Shown here one piece after another: positions 21,400 through 33,479 of a DNA stretch of 52,770 bases. A program made the translations under genes and the position numbers. Source of the stretch: Absidia repens. Lineage: Eukaryota > Mucoromycota > Mucoromycetes > Mucorales > Cunninghamellaceae. Position 1 is the stretch's first letter, and the number at the start of each line of letters is the position of its first letter. The notes below the pieces were generated by a model. The model did no database searches. It saw nothing but the letters and a program-made list of their open reading frames with translations, and was not told where the DNA came from. The DNA is taken from positions 1-52,770 of the forward strand of contig MCGE01000065.1 in NCBI GenBank assembly GCA_002105175.1, read 5' to 3'.

Positions 21400-24300
21400 G
21401 GGTTTATATACTACCCCATACCGACGAGGATGACCGGCATACGTCGTCGCTCCAATCAAATCAATGTCAGCCTGTCAACCGCAAAATACCTCTTTCTTTT
21501 CTTTTTGTCCTTTTTAATTCTTTTTTTCCTTTTCATTTTGATAAAATCCCTGGGTATTTCATGATACTTGTTTTTTTTTTTCTTTTGTACAATCTATCGT
21601 CAGCAAATGTTGGGGTTTATGTTACTGTATTATTTTTTCTTAAATATATTGAAAAGGTGTGGGATACAGAAAAAAAAAAAAAAAAAAAAAGATCAATTTA
21701 CTGTCAAGATCATTGACCTAATAAAGTAGAAATACTTTCTATTATTATTATTTTTTTTTTGGGGGGGGGAGGATACTTATTTCACTCCTCTCCCTTATTT
21801 ATTTTCATTTTAATGTTTTGTGCAACCCTCCAATTAAACATGCTACTATACTCTTGGTCACAAGGCCGCCATGGACGTCTTTGGCAGACAACCTCTTTAG
21901 AAGTGTGACATGATCGACCAATGTCGTCCAAAGCGGACCTTTTTTGTTCGGACCTTTTTTATCCGCAATTTACGTTTGTCAATGTATGAGGGGGTGAAAT
22001 GGCAGTAAACATTTTTATTTGGTTTTGGTTTTGTCTAACGTAGTATAGTATATACACATAAAAGAGAAAAAAAATAAGGGAACTAAGAATAAAGTGGAAT
22101 AAAAAAAAAAGTAGGGTACGGGTGAACACCCGGCTATGATCTGATTGGAAGGAACTTTGTACTGTACATATGCATTGAAAGCCTTTTTTGCTTACTTAGG
22201 AGGTTAGTCATTGAGATATTACAGCCGTCATTTAAAAATATGCATCGTCGTATTACTCTTTTTCGTATTGATAATAATCTCATGGCATTACTATGTATTG
22301 CGACTGAGGTAAAGCTGATTGATGTTGACATAAAAAAAAAGCTTCATGTATATATATGAATATAAATCAGTGATTCTTTGGTCAAGTTATTTTTTTTTAA
22401 AAAAAAAAAAAAAAGGCGGAAAACATGCATGGTTATCATGTACCCTGAGGAGAATGGGGAAGGGTTTTAGCTTCTGCTTATATTTTTATATTTGCACAGC
22501 CACAAAACACAAAACACAAAATCGGGCCCATGGTGACAAAAAAGGGTACAACACGTACTCTTTTTGTACACATCCATCTTGGTTCATAATTTAACTATCC
22601 ATCATCCAACTATATAAAGAGTACTATAGAAGATTGCTTAGCATGTGTCTGTGAATGTAATGAGATATTTTTTTTATTCTTATTCTATGGTAACTAATGA
22701 TACCATTAAGGAAGAAGACGATCATCTCTCTTCTTGAGCCATTTTTCAAAATACTGGAGTTTGAAACCAAAATTCATGCAAGTCCTTTTTTCAGGAACCG
22801 CTTTTGTTGGGGGGAGGGTCGTGAGAGAGAGTGGGATTCAGGAACGACGGAGTTTTATTTTCAGGGACCTTTTTATATCATGGCAGTAGGTAAATGTCAC
22901 TTTTAAAGCAAAAAAAAGACTGGCACGTTAGCCTCACTTTGCCCGAAGAAAGCTATCTAATATATAATTGTTTATTATACTGATCAGCAAGTAGGGATGG
23001 GTGAGAGAGGGGGGCATGATAATCATCTACAAAGGGTTTATGACAACAGTCCACCCTTTTTTGTCCACCGAACCGTGCAGGTGTGATTCTTTTCAATCAT
23101 TAGTATTTTATTACCAAACTTGAATCATTCTGCATGATGTCAATTTTTTTTTCCCCTGGAGGATGAGCATTTGAATGAGACCAATGATTTGAATAGTATT
23201 GACCTGTGTACATTATTATTATTATTAGTATCCAATGTTCATATGCCTTTTTTAAAGATTTACTGTATTAGATAGAAATGACATGCTTCAGCATGTAATA
23301 TTGTCTTTTTTGGTCACCTCCTACCTTTTCCAAGAAAAATGACCGTTCAACAAAGTATGTACCGTATGACAGGTTTCAATATGTCAACTTTTTCGATTTT
23401 ATCCGAAGATGTCGTATTTCACCATCCTTCATGACAAAACCTTATTCCCTTTCCAACTTTTCGCACATTCAAATCCCCCCATTTGTTTCTCTCTTTCAAC
23501 TCTCACTTTTTTCTATGTGGGATTGGTCTTCTTTGGATTTAGTGAGTTAGAAGTGAATTAGGGCATTTTGAAAAATGCAATACAAACATGCATGGGGAAA
23601 CCCTTTCATTTGCATTCAGGATGCCATCATGTCATTAGATTATTCTGTTCCTCTTGTGGATTAGGCATTACTACCTTAGCTTAGTTGTTTGTTGTCATAC
23701 TTTTCTATTCATCGCTAATATTTGAATAAAACCATGTTTTTTGTCCTTTTTTTTTAATTTTTCAATTCCCCTACATTCATAGTAGATATCCTTATTTTAG
23801 ACAATCGGACCTCTTCCGTCATTAGATTAGTATGGATTATTCCTTGTGTACCCTTTTATAATATGCTTCAATGAATGGTGTGTATCCTTTTTTTTTTTTT
23901 TTTTCTTAATCATTCATTTTCATTCCTTCATTATGCCATCATGTGAATGGTGATAGGAAGCTCAAAGCATTTGGTACGTGCCTCTACTCTTGTGCACATA
24001 TTTCACTGGCAACGGTGGACCTCATTCTCCAACAACAGTAATCTTTCTAGACTGGTATGGTGGATTTCTCTCTGGCCATCTTTGATGGTAACCTTGTATA
24101 TGGTTTTTGTTTTGAAAGATACAGTAATGAAAAAAAAAAAATCCAAAAGAATGCATTTACTGTATAATCCCGCCCTCACTCCCAACCAACAACAACAACC
24201 ACAGCAACCATTTTTTACTTCGGATCTTTCTGTTTTTGGGCAAAACTGATACAAAAAGAGGCATGCAAGAGACTTGTATGGGATGGTCGTTTGTGTGTTG

Positions 24301-24586
24301 AACAAATGACCTTTGACGGCTGGTATCTACTTCTCTTTATATACAATTTATATTATTATCCCTTGTCTAGTATTATTTTAATAGTGTTCTTTTTTAATAA
24401 AAAAAATACATGTCTTTTTTTTTTGTGTATCATATGTATATATCATTTGACTGGATTATTACAAGAACCCCCCTTTTTTTTACTGTATTCTGTGTGTCTT
24501 GGGATGAACGGAACTCATTCTATATAATATAATGAAGTTTATCAGATAGTCGTTTATAGAGAGATCAGTGTGTTATCTATTGTTTA

Positions 24587-24625
<39 letters not shown>

Positions 24626-25500
24626 GTTTCGTGTGTGTTGGATGATAGGACGTCCTTGAACAACCTCGAATGTTAAATGACACTTTAGAGATGTCAAACC
24701 TTCCGATGAGAAATACAAATGCGGGGCATAGACAATCCCCTCTCCATGCACATAAATTTACACAATACCTGAAAAGAAAAATAATCCGATTTCCCTTTGT
24801 CACTCCTTTTTTTAAAGGAAGATTAAGTTAATAATGGATACTTTTTTCTAGATAAATTATTTGTTTTGTTTTGATCTCCTCGCATGACAAAAAAATGTTT
24901 CTTTTGATGACGTTGAAAAACAAATAAACAAATCAATTCTTGTCCTCTTGGTGTAGATCAGCATAATCTTATCTTTAATAACATGCAAGTATGGTGTTTG
25001 ATGAAACGAGATACATCTCCCACCATTTTGAATATGATTATCAGTGTCCTCCCCCCGGTCGAAGGGCGGCAGAGGGGGATCCGGTGACTTCAGTTTGAGT
25101 TTTATCTTTTTTACATAAATAAAATATAAAATAATGCAGCTGAATATCTATATATATATGTAGTGTCCAATCTAATGGATGTGACGCGGATAATTCTATC
25201 TAGGTTGATGAATATATATGAACGGTAATAGTGGGAATACCGTCACATATGCATATCAAGGAAACCTGAAGCTTTTACTTAGATGATATCAGGATAATGG
25301 CTGATGTTTGATAATAAAATGATTCCAATACTGTGCGATCTATTTCCCAGGACAGGGAAGGGTGAGGGAGGGGTGAGAGAGATAGAAGAAAGAGTCATAA
25401 TGAGTGAATTAAGGGAGCAAATGGTTGTCAGGACACTTCACAAAAAAACTACAAATGCGACCATTGTTTACTATCAACGAGTTCTAAGGATGAATAGTCG
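21400..25500. other. Non-coding interval of copy A
   Basis: It aligns with 37500-40880 in copy B, with many small indels. It holds AT homopolymers, TATATA tracts, an R1-like block at 23540-23760 (ATGCATGGGGAAACCCTTTC, then TTTGAATAAAACCATG) and a (TTA)n tract at about 24592-24626. No gene is conserved between the copies here, which argues against hidden coding genes. Confidence 0.6.
23957..24220 (+). other. Copy-A-only segment with a protein-like frame
   Basis: Copy B goes straight from CATCATGT to CTTCGGATC, whereas A has about 265 extra bases. One frame reads FGTCLYSCAYFTGNGGPHSP then FLDWYGGFLSGHL before a stop. It may be a fossil exon that was deleted in B. Family not recognised. Confidence 0.35.
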
Positions 25501-26409
25501 ATAAAAAAAAAACACACATGTTTTATTGAAGATTACCGATAGATATTGAAAACTAAAGGCGGGTGGAGGAATTCATTGTAACAAGGAAACTCAATGGAAA
25601 CAATATATTGGAGGAGGAGGAAGAGACTAATGTGAGCTTTGGCGAATGGTCAACATTAATCTGAAGGGGACAATTGTAAAATGGGGACTAAATATAATGT
25701 ACAGCACATGTCGTAAAAACAATTAGAATTACATATATATTATTGCAAAACAACAACAAGAACAACAACAACAGTCAACATTAATCAGAAGGTCGGGGGA
25801 GACATGGTAGTAAGGGATCTCTTGCACAAAAACCACGCGAAATGACTAATGGAACATTTTTGATGGATGTAATTTAAAAAGAGACATATTCTATTCAGTT
25901 GTAGGTTCATACTATAGGCAAAATAAACACTAAACTAAACTAATGGAGGTTCCATAAAATTATAAGGTGGTCATAAATCCTATATCCAAAATGAAAGGGG
26001 TTCTGATATATGTAGACAAAGATATAACCCAATATAAACCTGATTTATTAAAAGAAAAAAATTATAAATGAAAAAACAGAAAATAAAATGAGGAAGGAGA
26101 GGGGAGGATAAAAGAAATACTTACCGTTATATCAAAACGGTTAAAAGGAGTAATACAGCTGAGGAGAGGGTAAAGGAAGAAAAAGGGGAAAATAAAGAAT
26201 TGGATAAAATATATAGAAAAGAATAAAGCTAAAAAATATCTAAATTTGACTCCGACTGAGAATACACTTTATTTCAGTAACACATCAGGTTCCCTATGCA
26301 TCTTGTCATCCCGGAGCTGAAAATCCTTCTAAACTAGTTCTATCACTAATCTAGAATCATCATAACCTCAATGAGGTTACAGTGAGGAAGAAAAAAAACA
26401 GAAACAGAA

Positions 26410-26444
<35 letters not shown>

Positions 26445-26460
26445 TCGTGTCCGATTTGAA
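25500..26460 (-). repeat. R1 dispersed repeat upstream of HET gene A
   Basis: This minus-strand copy has its head at about 26440 (GGTCGTGTCCGATTTGAA), core near 26290-26345 (GAACTAGTTTAGAAGGATTT, GATGACAAGATGCATAGGG) and tail near 25510-25940 (ATAGAATATGTCTC, CTTCAATAAAAC). Copy B has the same element at 40880-41520, with a shorter interior; A has an extra 26000-26270. Confidence 0.65.
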
Positions 26461-26580
26461 GTAAAGAACTAAGGTTCACTGGTGTCGGTTATAAATGAAA
26501 TGCGCCATAAAAATAAACCCGGAACCAAAAGTCATTAAGGGACTATGCTATAATAACTGAATCGAGAGACTCTGCCACTG

Positions 26581-26590
26581 TTATATAAAC
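26581..26590 (+). promoter_or_regulatory. TATA box upstream of HET gene A
   Basis: GTTATATAAACTACTATT is identical in copy B (about 42054-42071) and lies about 265 bases before the ATG. A long T/C-rich tract (26806-26836) directly precedes the start, as in copy B. Confidence 0.45.
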
Positions 26591-26849
26591 TACTATTCAT
26601 TTAATCTTCTTACTATTGCAAATACTATGATCGTTGAGGAATAAAAAATGGCTACCTGTATTGCTCTTTCACCCATTGATTTGAAACAAAGGTATGATAT
26701 CTCATTGAGCGTTTGTGTTACAGTGAAGCGCCTTTTTGTTATGTTCGCCCAAATATACGTGCCCCGAGCCATTTATCATTCATTCTGTCAATCATTTGTC
26801 ACCCTCCTTTTCCTTCTCACTTTTTTTTTTTTTTTCGTTCAACTACATC

Positions 26850-29171
26850 ATGACGATCGACGAAACAGCGGATAAACTCGGTCAAGGTAATATAAAATAA
26901 CAGCGTACATTTTTGTTAATTGGATCCTTTCTACACCAACCCCATATTGACTGATATGACTCTTTTTTATTTTTATTTTTTCTCTATGGACTTATCACTC
27001 AAAGACACCAAACCACGAGAGAGAAAGCCATTTCAAGTGGTTCTTGTCGACATTAAAAAGGCCGCTAAAGATAAAATAATCCGCTGTGTTAAAAAGCCAC
27101 TCGAAGAAAACGGTTTGAAATTTGTTGCTTTATCTTACCGTTGGGGCGAATTACACGAGACCCTGATCGACACTGGCGTTGGTTACTCAGCAGCCATCAC
27201 ATCGTTTGCGTTGGATGATTTTTATCAGCTTTGCGAAATGATGGCCATCGAATCGGATACAAAGCATATCAATTATGTATGGGTGGATGCTATCTGTGTG
27301 GATCAGAGCCCGGCAAAACGAAAAGCAACCATTCACCAAATGAGCAATATCTACAATCGCGCCACATATATATTAGCAGTACCCGATCTTCATGTGACTT
27401 ACCTGAAGGGCGTATCGTTAAAAAATGACGACACTATCGAGGATTCCAGCAAATACTGTATGTATCTTTATCACCTTCTTCACGGACATGCGTCCCAACT
27501 CGACGCCTTGGATGAAGCATTCCTCGATGATGCCAAGGTGCCAAAAGATCCTCCTGCATTAAGACAATTGCTGCTTAAAAACACGAGTCATTTTGCATAT
27601 GGTTTAATGGAGCACAAGCATTATCCTAGTGGGTATTGTCCTATACAAGCCCTCGACCACATCTGTGAAACCACCACCAATCAAGAGCGTCGTCAACATC
27701 GGGAAACTTGGATAAAAGGGAACAGCAAGAATTCGAATGGAGAATTACATCAGTGTGACGAAAAGATTTGTCCTCTAGCCTTGTTTATTTCAGGGCATAA
27801 CAGTCTAACATATGAGGAAAACATTCAATGCCGTGAGTCTCAATGGAAGTCCAAGATCCCTCAAAGAAGCAACAGTATTCGACAATCGATGGAATTTTTG
27901 GTGGGGCTCATAAAGGATTGGTCTACGCGTGTGTGGGTGATCAGTGAATTCAACATCGCCAAAAAGAAAAACAACCTCAAATATTGGTTTATTCAATTGG
28001 CTCTTGACTACGAAGCACCTAAGAAATATAATGACATGGAGGGCGGCGAAAAATTTACCTTCTTCAAATTTGATTTTAACAATCCTTCGGACATAGGTAT
28101 GAACATTAAATACTACAAAGACGAATTTACAACAGGCAGTACGAGAAGATGTACTTCCAACCCAGTGTACATCCACTTTCATTATATTTTACACAGTCAA
28201 CTCAGTCGACAAACGTTTCTGCAGAACATTCTGATTTCCAAAGCCAGTAAAAATGGTAAGTTGAAACAAACAATTAACCTTAACCCGTCATAATTTTAGA
28301 AAAAAGAAACATGGTTTTACATTCTCTTTTTTTTTTTTTTAAAAAAAAAAAAAAATCATTAGAGGATCGATTTTACAGTATTTTGCCATTCTCACCATAT
28401 CAAGACAGAAAACTGGAGGTGTCGAATTGGAAAATCAACACTATGACATCCGTGAAATTGAAACTCTATGAAATCATGCACACAAAGGATAAATTAGCAC
28501 TGCTCTTTTTGTCTGGTAATGAGGATACGATACATAGCGGTGTTTTACCAACCTTTGCAACATCGACTTTAACTTCGCCATCCAAACTTGCGGACATAAT
28601 CCATAATCCCGACGTACCTTTTTCGAATTTTGACGTAAAGGATCCGTCCACCATTATGCTTTATCATCATCACAGACAAGCTAACAACAACAATAGCAAC
28701 AACGATGGTGATAACGATGATGATGATGATGATGATGATGAGGACGATGGTGACTCGTACCAACACTATTTACGTTTGAAACCGAAAGAATATTTTGTGG
28801 CAAAATTCCACGAATATGAGTTCGACGAACTTAATGACTCAATTTGCGACAGGTGGCCAATTTTTAAACGCTTTGGACTCCATGTTGATGATGAGGATGA
28901 TGCTTCTACGTGCGCTTTTGACATTGTTTCTATACCAATTAATGTACTGGACTGCACGCTCTTCAATGCGGAACTGTCACATCGATCGTTTCAAGATGTG
29001 GGCATCATTTTAATCGGATGTTTTGTTAGAAACAAATGGGTTCTGGCACCTGGAACCACTTTTATCGACAAGGAAGATCATGTAATATGCCATGGCGACG
29101 ACGACGACTACATCGACAACAACAACGACAGCGATGCTAGATCTCCTGTTACTTTTTTTGATATCTACTAA
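26850..29171 (+). CDS. HET-domain protein, copy A (three exons, altered splice acceptor)
   Basis: Exons are 26850-26886 (MTIDETADKLGQ), 26990-28255 and 28363-29171, about 703 residues. The HET (heterokaryon incompatibility) domain spans about residues 50-220: LKFVALSYRWGE (55-66), YVWVDAICVDQ (108-118) and IHQMSNIYNRATYILAV (127-143) are its classic blocks. Later come STRVWVISEFNIAKKKNNL, an acidic run of D/E near residues 553-566 and the end FFDIY. In other fungi HET proteins trigger cell death on non-self recognition. The first acceptor reads CTATGG where copy B has TTATAG. The next AG, at 27003-27004, is in frame and would drop only five residues; an internal ATG at 26986 also exists. Everything else is open. 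Intron 2 (28256-28362) has a GTAAGT donor. It sits 5.5 kb from the secreted-protein pseudogene and is flanked by R1 copies. Confidence 0.85.
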
Positions 29172-29416
29172 GAAACACAAGATGTGGTATCGTTTAATAT
29201 TTTATATGGTGATTGATTTAATAAACTGCTACATACATACTTGGAAAGCAACCAATAGTGTTTTATACCTTGGCTTGATGATATGTATAATTAGTGTTAA
29301 ATCATTTATATCTACCATGCGTTACTGTACCATTATATATTGTGCCATAGCATCAACATTCGGTTTAGTTGGTATAGGATAATTAAATATATTGAGTTTA
29401 ATCAGAGAGGATAAGC

Positions 29417-29455
<39 letters not shown>

Positions 29456-29519
29456 GCGGCTGACACACACTTTTCTACGATGAATGGATCTACAGTATTG
29501 TGAGGTCCAAAGTTCTAAA

Positions 29520-30110
29520 AAAAGGAACTTCTGGTCGATGTGAATATGTTAAATCCAGCCCACGTGGATTCTTTATTTATTGTTTTCTCCCAGTTTTTTT
29601 TTTTTCCTCTTCACTCTCTTTTTTGTTTTTTTTTTTCTTTTTTTCTTCATCATTACAACCTTTATGGAGCACTAGTGGACTTGAATTACTGTCAGAACTA
29701 GTTTAGAAGGATTTTCAGGTCAGGGATGATAAGATGGATGGGGAACCTTTTCATTTTGAATTTCGAAGCTACATCCTCTATTAGCTTAGTTTAGTGTTAG
29801 TTTATCCATAGTTTATCCATAGTTTATCCATAGTTTGTCTATGCATTTGAATAAAACATGAATATCTTTTTACATGCTTCAATGGAACGTATGCCCCGAT
29901 AGTCATTCTCAAGTGTTGTGCAATAGATCCCGCTTTTACTACCACCATCTCTTTAGGTTAGTTTCGACCATTCTTCAAATATGGAGTCCGCTATTCATTT
30001 ATCTTGAAAGAGATCGGTGTCATGAGCCCGTCATTAGTTTAGCTTTAGTTTTAGTTATGTCATACATTGTGTTCTCTCTGCATTTGAATAAAGTACTATT
30101 CTAGTCTTGT
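29520..30110 (+). repeat. R1 dispersed repeat downstream of HET gene A
   Basis: The plus-strand order is head CCCACGTGGATTC (29557), core CAGAACTAGTTTAGAAGGAT (29690) and GATGGGGAACC (29735), triple ATCCATAGTTT (29805-29835), TTTGAATAAAACATG (29848) and a second tail unit ending TTTGAATAAAGTAC (30092). It is preserved in copy B at 45000-45545. Confidence 0.75.
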
Positions 30111-30429
30111 TTTCATTCATCTCTCTCATACTGTATGATTGTCTTCAACAGTGGATCTTTTTTATTTTTATATTTTTGGTCTTGGTCTATGTAGGACTTT
30201 TTTTATGGTGACCATTTTCAGCTTCATTTAAGACATCCACTAATTTTGATATCGGACGCCTGCAAGTTACATTAACACCGTCTTCCTCCATCTCTTCCCA
30301 ATATTGAAAAAAAGGACGTTGACTCTGATGACTGGTCTATCAATAGACCGATAATAATCATAATGACGATAATGACGTAAAATCAAGTGCTGAAGATAGT
30401 GAACTGCGGTCTTCTTCTTTTTTTATTAT

Positions 30430-30485
30430 TATCTGTAGTCATGTCAATAAAATATGCTCTATCGCAATTTATTCGATGGGTGTGC

Positions 30486-30530
<45 letters not shown>

Positions 30531-31800
30531 AAATGGCGTCGTGTTCAGCACGTGAATGAACCTTGATAGTCTGGGAAAAAGGGGAAGGTGACCACTTTTG
30601 CATGAATTTTGTTTCAAACGCCGCTGGCGATATGACGTATACCCTGTGCATGAACAAAGAAAATCCGTCGCAATATCACTCGGATACACATTCCTTACTG
30701 TTGTCGTACAGTAATAATTATCATTTAGAGGCACAAAAAGAAAAAAAAAGAAAAAACTTGGGGGCATGGAACCGGACATGATACCTGGACTGATTTTTAC
30801 CCTTTGTTACCCTGGGCTGACTTTTTTTTTTTTTTTTGTGAGTCGCAAACAGGCATGTATGTATCCCAAGTCTACCTATCCCCCCCTCATCCTCTTTTGC
30901 TCCTTCTAGCTGGACGGTTGACACTGATAGATAACTTTTATTTCTACTTTTTATGTTTATAGATATGATCTCACTTCTTGCCACTGTTGGATTGTTCTTG
31001 TGAATGCAGGGGGGGGGGTAATATTTTATCAAATGGACGCTGTGCGCATCTTTCCATTTTCAGAAAAGTGACAGTTTGACAAAAACACACACACACACAG
31101 ACATAAAAACCATCTCGTTTTAGTAAAAATTGGAGGTTTATAAATAAATAAAAAAATAAAAGTGTTCAATCCAAGGGAAATTGCGGGGGGGAGGACGTCG
31201 ATCTGTTACTTTTATTTTTCCCCTTATTTTGATGGTGATCTGCTTTGTACACCCATGCATTGACTAACTTTAAAACAAGACTCGGATTAATAAAGGTCCG
31301 AAAATATCATATCGGGAATCTAAAGAGGTTAGTTGTCTGCTTAAAGAAGTGCAGTAGATCTTGTGACCAAATGGCATATTTTGGTTTCTGGGGTGGTCGC
31401 ACAATCTAAAAATTAAACATCTTGCATATCCCTCGCTCCTCCCCCCACAAAAAAAAAAAAAAAAAAAAAAAAGAAAAGAAATTGCCCTGATAAGGAAAAA
31501 ACAATGTTTGACAGAATCAAGTCCTTTTTTTATTACCAATCTCAATTTTTAAGAAAAACATTCACCGTCATGCAAATCCCTCATTTTTTTTTTCGCTATT
31601 AGCTACAAGAGAGGTAGTGAGATGTGACAAAACAAAAAGTAAGTGTTGTCAGACGTAGTCATTATGTATACCTGTAAAAAGTGCAAAAGTAAGAGCGAGT
31701 CAATGAAAAAAAAGAAAATCGGTGAGAAAAAAAAGGGGGGAGGGAGGCGACATTGTTATGGTTGGGTAGCCCAGGGTCGAAAAAAGACCCTTTCCTTGTT
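30430..31800. other. Unique spacer start, possible exon remnant at 30570-30780
   Basis: A long T-run (30487-30529) marks the end of copy A. On the plus strand, 30563-30780 reads GEGDHFCMNFVSNAAGDMTY then TLCMNKENPSQYHSDTH in a frame open on both sides. The composition is protein-like, but no start, splice site or family could be fixed. The rest is low-complexity DNA with A, T and G runs. Confidence 0.35.
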
Positions 31801-31801
31801 T

Positions 31802-31809
31802 TGTATATA
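31802..31809 (+). promoter_or_regulatory. TATA box of secreted-protein gene C
   Basis: TGTATATAAACCCCCCCCAC lies 80-90 bases before the ATG at 31890, followed by CTTATAAACAG. Copy B has a matching TATATAAACCC at the same distance. Confidence 0.65.
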
Positions 31810-31889
31810 AACCCCCCCCACGACTTATAAACAGGTGTTTGTCTTCATCCTAACAACAAAACACTCAACTTTACTTTTCTTTAAAAAAA

Positions 31890-32258
31890 ATGGCAAGAAA
31901 CCTGGCTGCTTTATTGATTTTCCTCTTTGCTACTGTTCATTTGGTCTTGGCCAATAGCCACTGTGGCAAAAATGCATGGGTGTCGTTCGAAATCAATTCC
32001 GATGATGGCAAGCAAACGTGTGGTGATATGATCATTACCAGTGGCAAGGAATCCAACACGTTCCCTACCGATATTGCCATGCGGTCTCTCAGTGATTGTG
32101 CTTTCCATAACTATGGCTGTACTGGCACCTGGAATGGCGATCGATGGAACTATTGCTGTAACAAGGCCAGTGATCGTACCAATGGCATGCATGGCTCTGG
32201 CAATGTGGAATTCAGCTGCTCCGATGGCCCTTACACCTGTTACGATTTTAGATGGTGA
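31890..32258 (+). CDS. Small secreted cysteine-rich protein, copy C (intact)
   Basis: An intronless gene encodes 122 residues. Residues 1-21 form a signal peptide (MARNLAALLIFLFATVHLVL, cut after A21). The mature part of 101 residues starts NSHCGKNAW, has eight cysteines including one CC pair (WNYCCNKA), and ends GPYTCYDFRW. It differs from copy B at about 19 of 122 positions, mostly in the signal peptide and the middle, while every cysteine and the last 27 residues are identical. I do not recognise the family. Secretion and disulfide bonding are well supported; a role as effector, antimicrobial or recognition protein is only inference. A poly(A) signal cluster (AATAAATAAATAAAG) lies at about 32303-32318. 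It lies outside the duplicated blocks and opposite in strand to copies A and B. Confidence 0.85.
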   Translation: MARNLAALLIFLFATVHLVLANSHCGKNAWVSFEINSDDGKQTCGDMIITSGKESNTFPTDIAMRSLSDCAFHNYGCTGTWNGDRWNYCCNKASDRTNGMHGSGNVEFSCSDGPYTCYDFRW

Positions 32259-32299
32259 AACTAATACCATCACCCACCCCCAGATAAACATGATATATT

Positions 32300-32880
32300 A
32301 TAAATAAATAAATAAAGTCTTTTTTTTTTAGTTTTATGGAACTTTACTCTTTTCATTAACGGCGTTGATATATGATATCTTCTATGCGTTTTATCTCCTT
32401 TATATAAGGATATTTATTTTACTTATGTATTTGACCAGGGGTAGTATATAATACGCAATTATCTTGGATACATCATTGTCTTTTTTTCAACAATGGTATT
32501 TTAGTAACACCCCCCCCCAAAAAAAAAAATATTCAGGAGCCCATAAAAAAAGAAGAAGATATAGTGAGAAGCAAAAACGTTGTTGACCATCGCACCCCGA
32601 AGACTACAACATCAAATTCAAAGCCCTGGTACATCCCTTTCGTAAGCGTGCGACTTTCATATTCGTCGTTTGATAATAAAAAGAGCTTCATAAAACTTCC
32701 CCCTTTTTCATCAACCTATAAAACCAATTCAATCCTTGGTTATAAGGCACACACGCTAACGATCATCCTTTTGGCGTTGATAGTCACTTGGTCCATGAAA
32801 GTAGCCTAGTACCTCATAATTTCTACATACACACACACACACGCTAGTGGCTTTTTTAGCGTGACAAACGAAACACATAT
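32300..32880. other. Non-coding stretch downstream of gene C
   Basis: It contains C and A runs (32509-32530) and a (CA)n tract near 32828-32842. An 81-codon open frame at 32564 has no family character and is not called. Confidence 0.45.
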
Positions 32881-33130
32881 AACAAATACAACGATAGTGA
32901 TTTAAAAGACAACAGGTACATGTATTTTATTTACAAATGTATACATATATATGATAATGAAAAACGAAAACTAATCTAATGACGGTTTTCCGTGAAACTG
33001 ATCTAAGATGGAAGGTCGAATCTATTAAAGCATGGCATCTTTGATTTCAAAATGAAAGGCTTTCCCCATGCATGTTTCTACTGCATTTTTGAAAATGCCG
33101 CTTATTCACTTTCTAACGACTAATCCAAGT
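32880..33130 (-). repeat. Partial R1 repeat
   Basis: The minus-strand landmarks are ATGCATGGGGAAAGCCTTTC (33056-33075), TTTTGAAATCAAAG and a TAGATTAGTTTTCG-type tail near 32955-32980. It is shorter and more diverged than other copies. Confidence 0.55.
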
Positions 33131-33479
33131 TGCCCATCACCTGTACGGATTCAATGATGTTCTTTTCCAAGAAGGAGCAGACCCGGCCACACAGAAATCG
33201 AAGATGATGTGGGTCGGAGTTTGTGTACTTTTTACAGTCATCCTTTTTTTTCTGGCGCGGGGGGGGGAACATGAAAATTGAAGATAGGGCCTGTGCAAAA
33301 ATTTGGCAATATCAATAGCACACAGCCTAATAATAAAAAAAAGGAAAAGGACCATCGAATAGAGCATTATTCTTTTTTTTTTCAAACTGTAGTCATATTT
33401 ATTTAGACGCATCGAACGTACACATACAAAAAAAAAAAAAAAAAAAAAAAAAGAAGCGAGCTAAACACATACCTTTCGT

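Larger units (their letters stand above)
19678..30425. repeat. Segmental duplication, copy A
   Basis: It is collinear and in the same orientation as 35829-46236, starting with CTCGTTTTTTAGTTGTATAT and ending near GAACTGCGGTCTTCTTCTT. It contains the secreted-protein pseudogene, non-coding DNA, R1 copies and the HET gene. A has two segments missing from B (about 23957-24220 and 24655-25150). The first 220 bases also occur inverted at 17260-17480, the 3' flank of the E-x-K relic. Confidence 0.9.

Noticed and set aside
26648..26875. Short gene upstream of HET gene A
   Set aside because: The frame runs into the T/C-rich leader and over the HET ATG, and copy B has AAAAAGGC in place of the ATG context; more likely 5' UTR.
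27805..28182. Minus-strand frame inside HET gene A
   Set aside because: It is an antisense shadow of exon 2; the sense frame has the conserved family blocks.
31911..32291. Long minus-strand frame opposite secreted-protein gene C
   Set aside because: It is a shadow of the sense gene; the sense strand has signal peptide, conserved cysteines and promoter. The same antisense frame is broken in the other copies.
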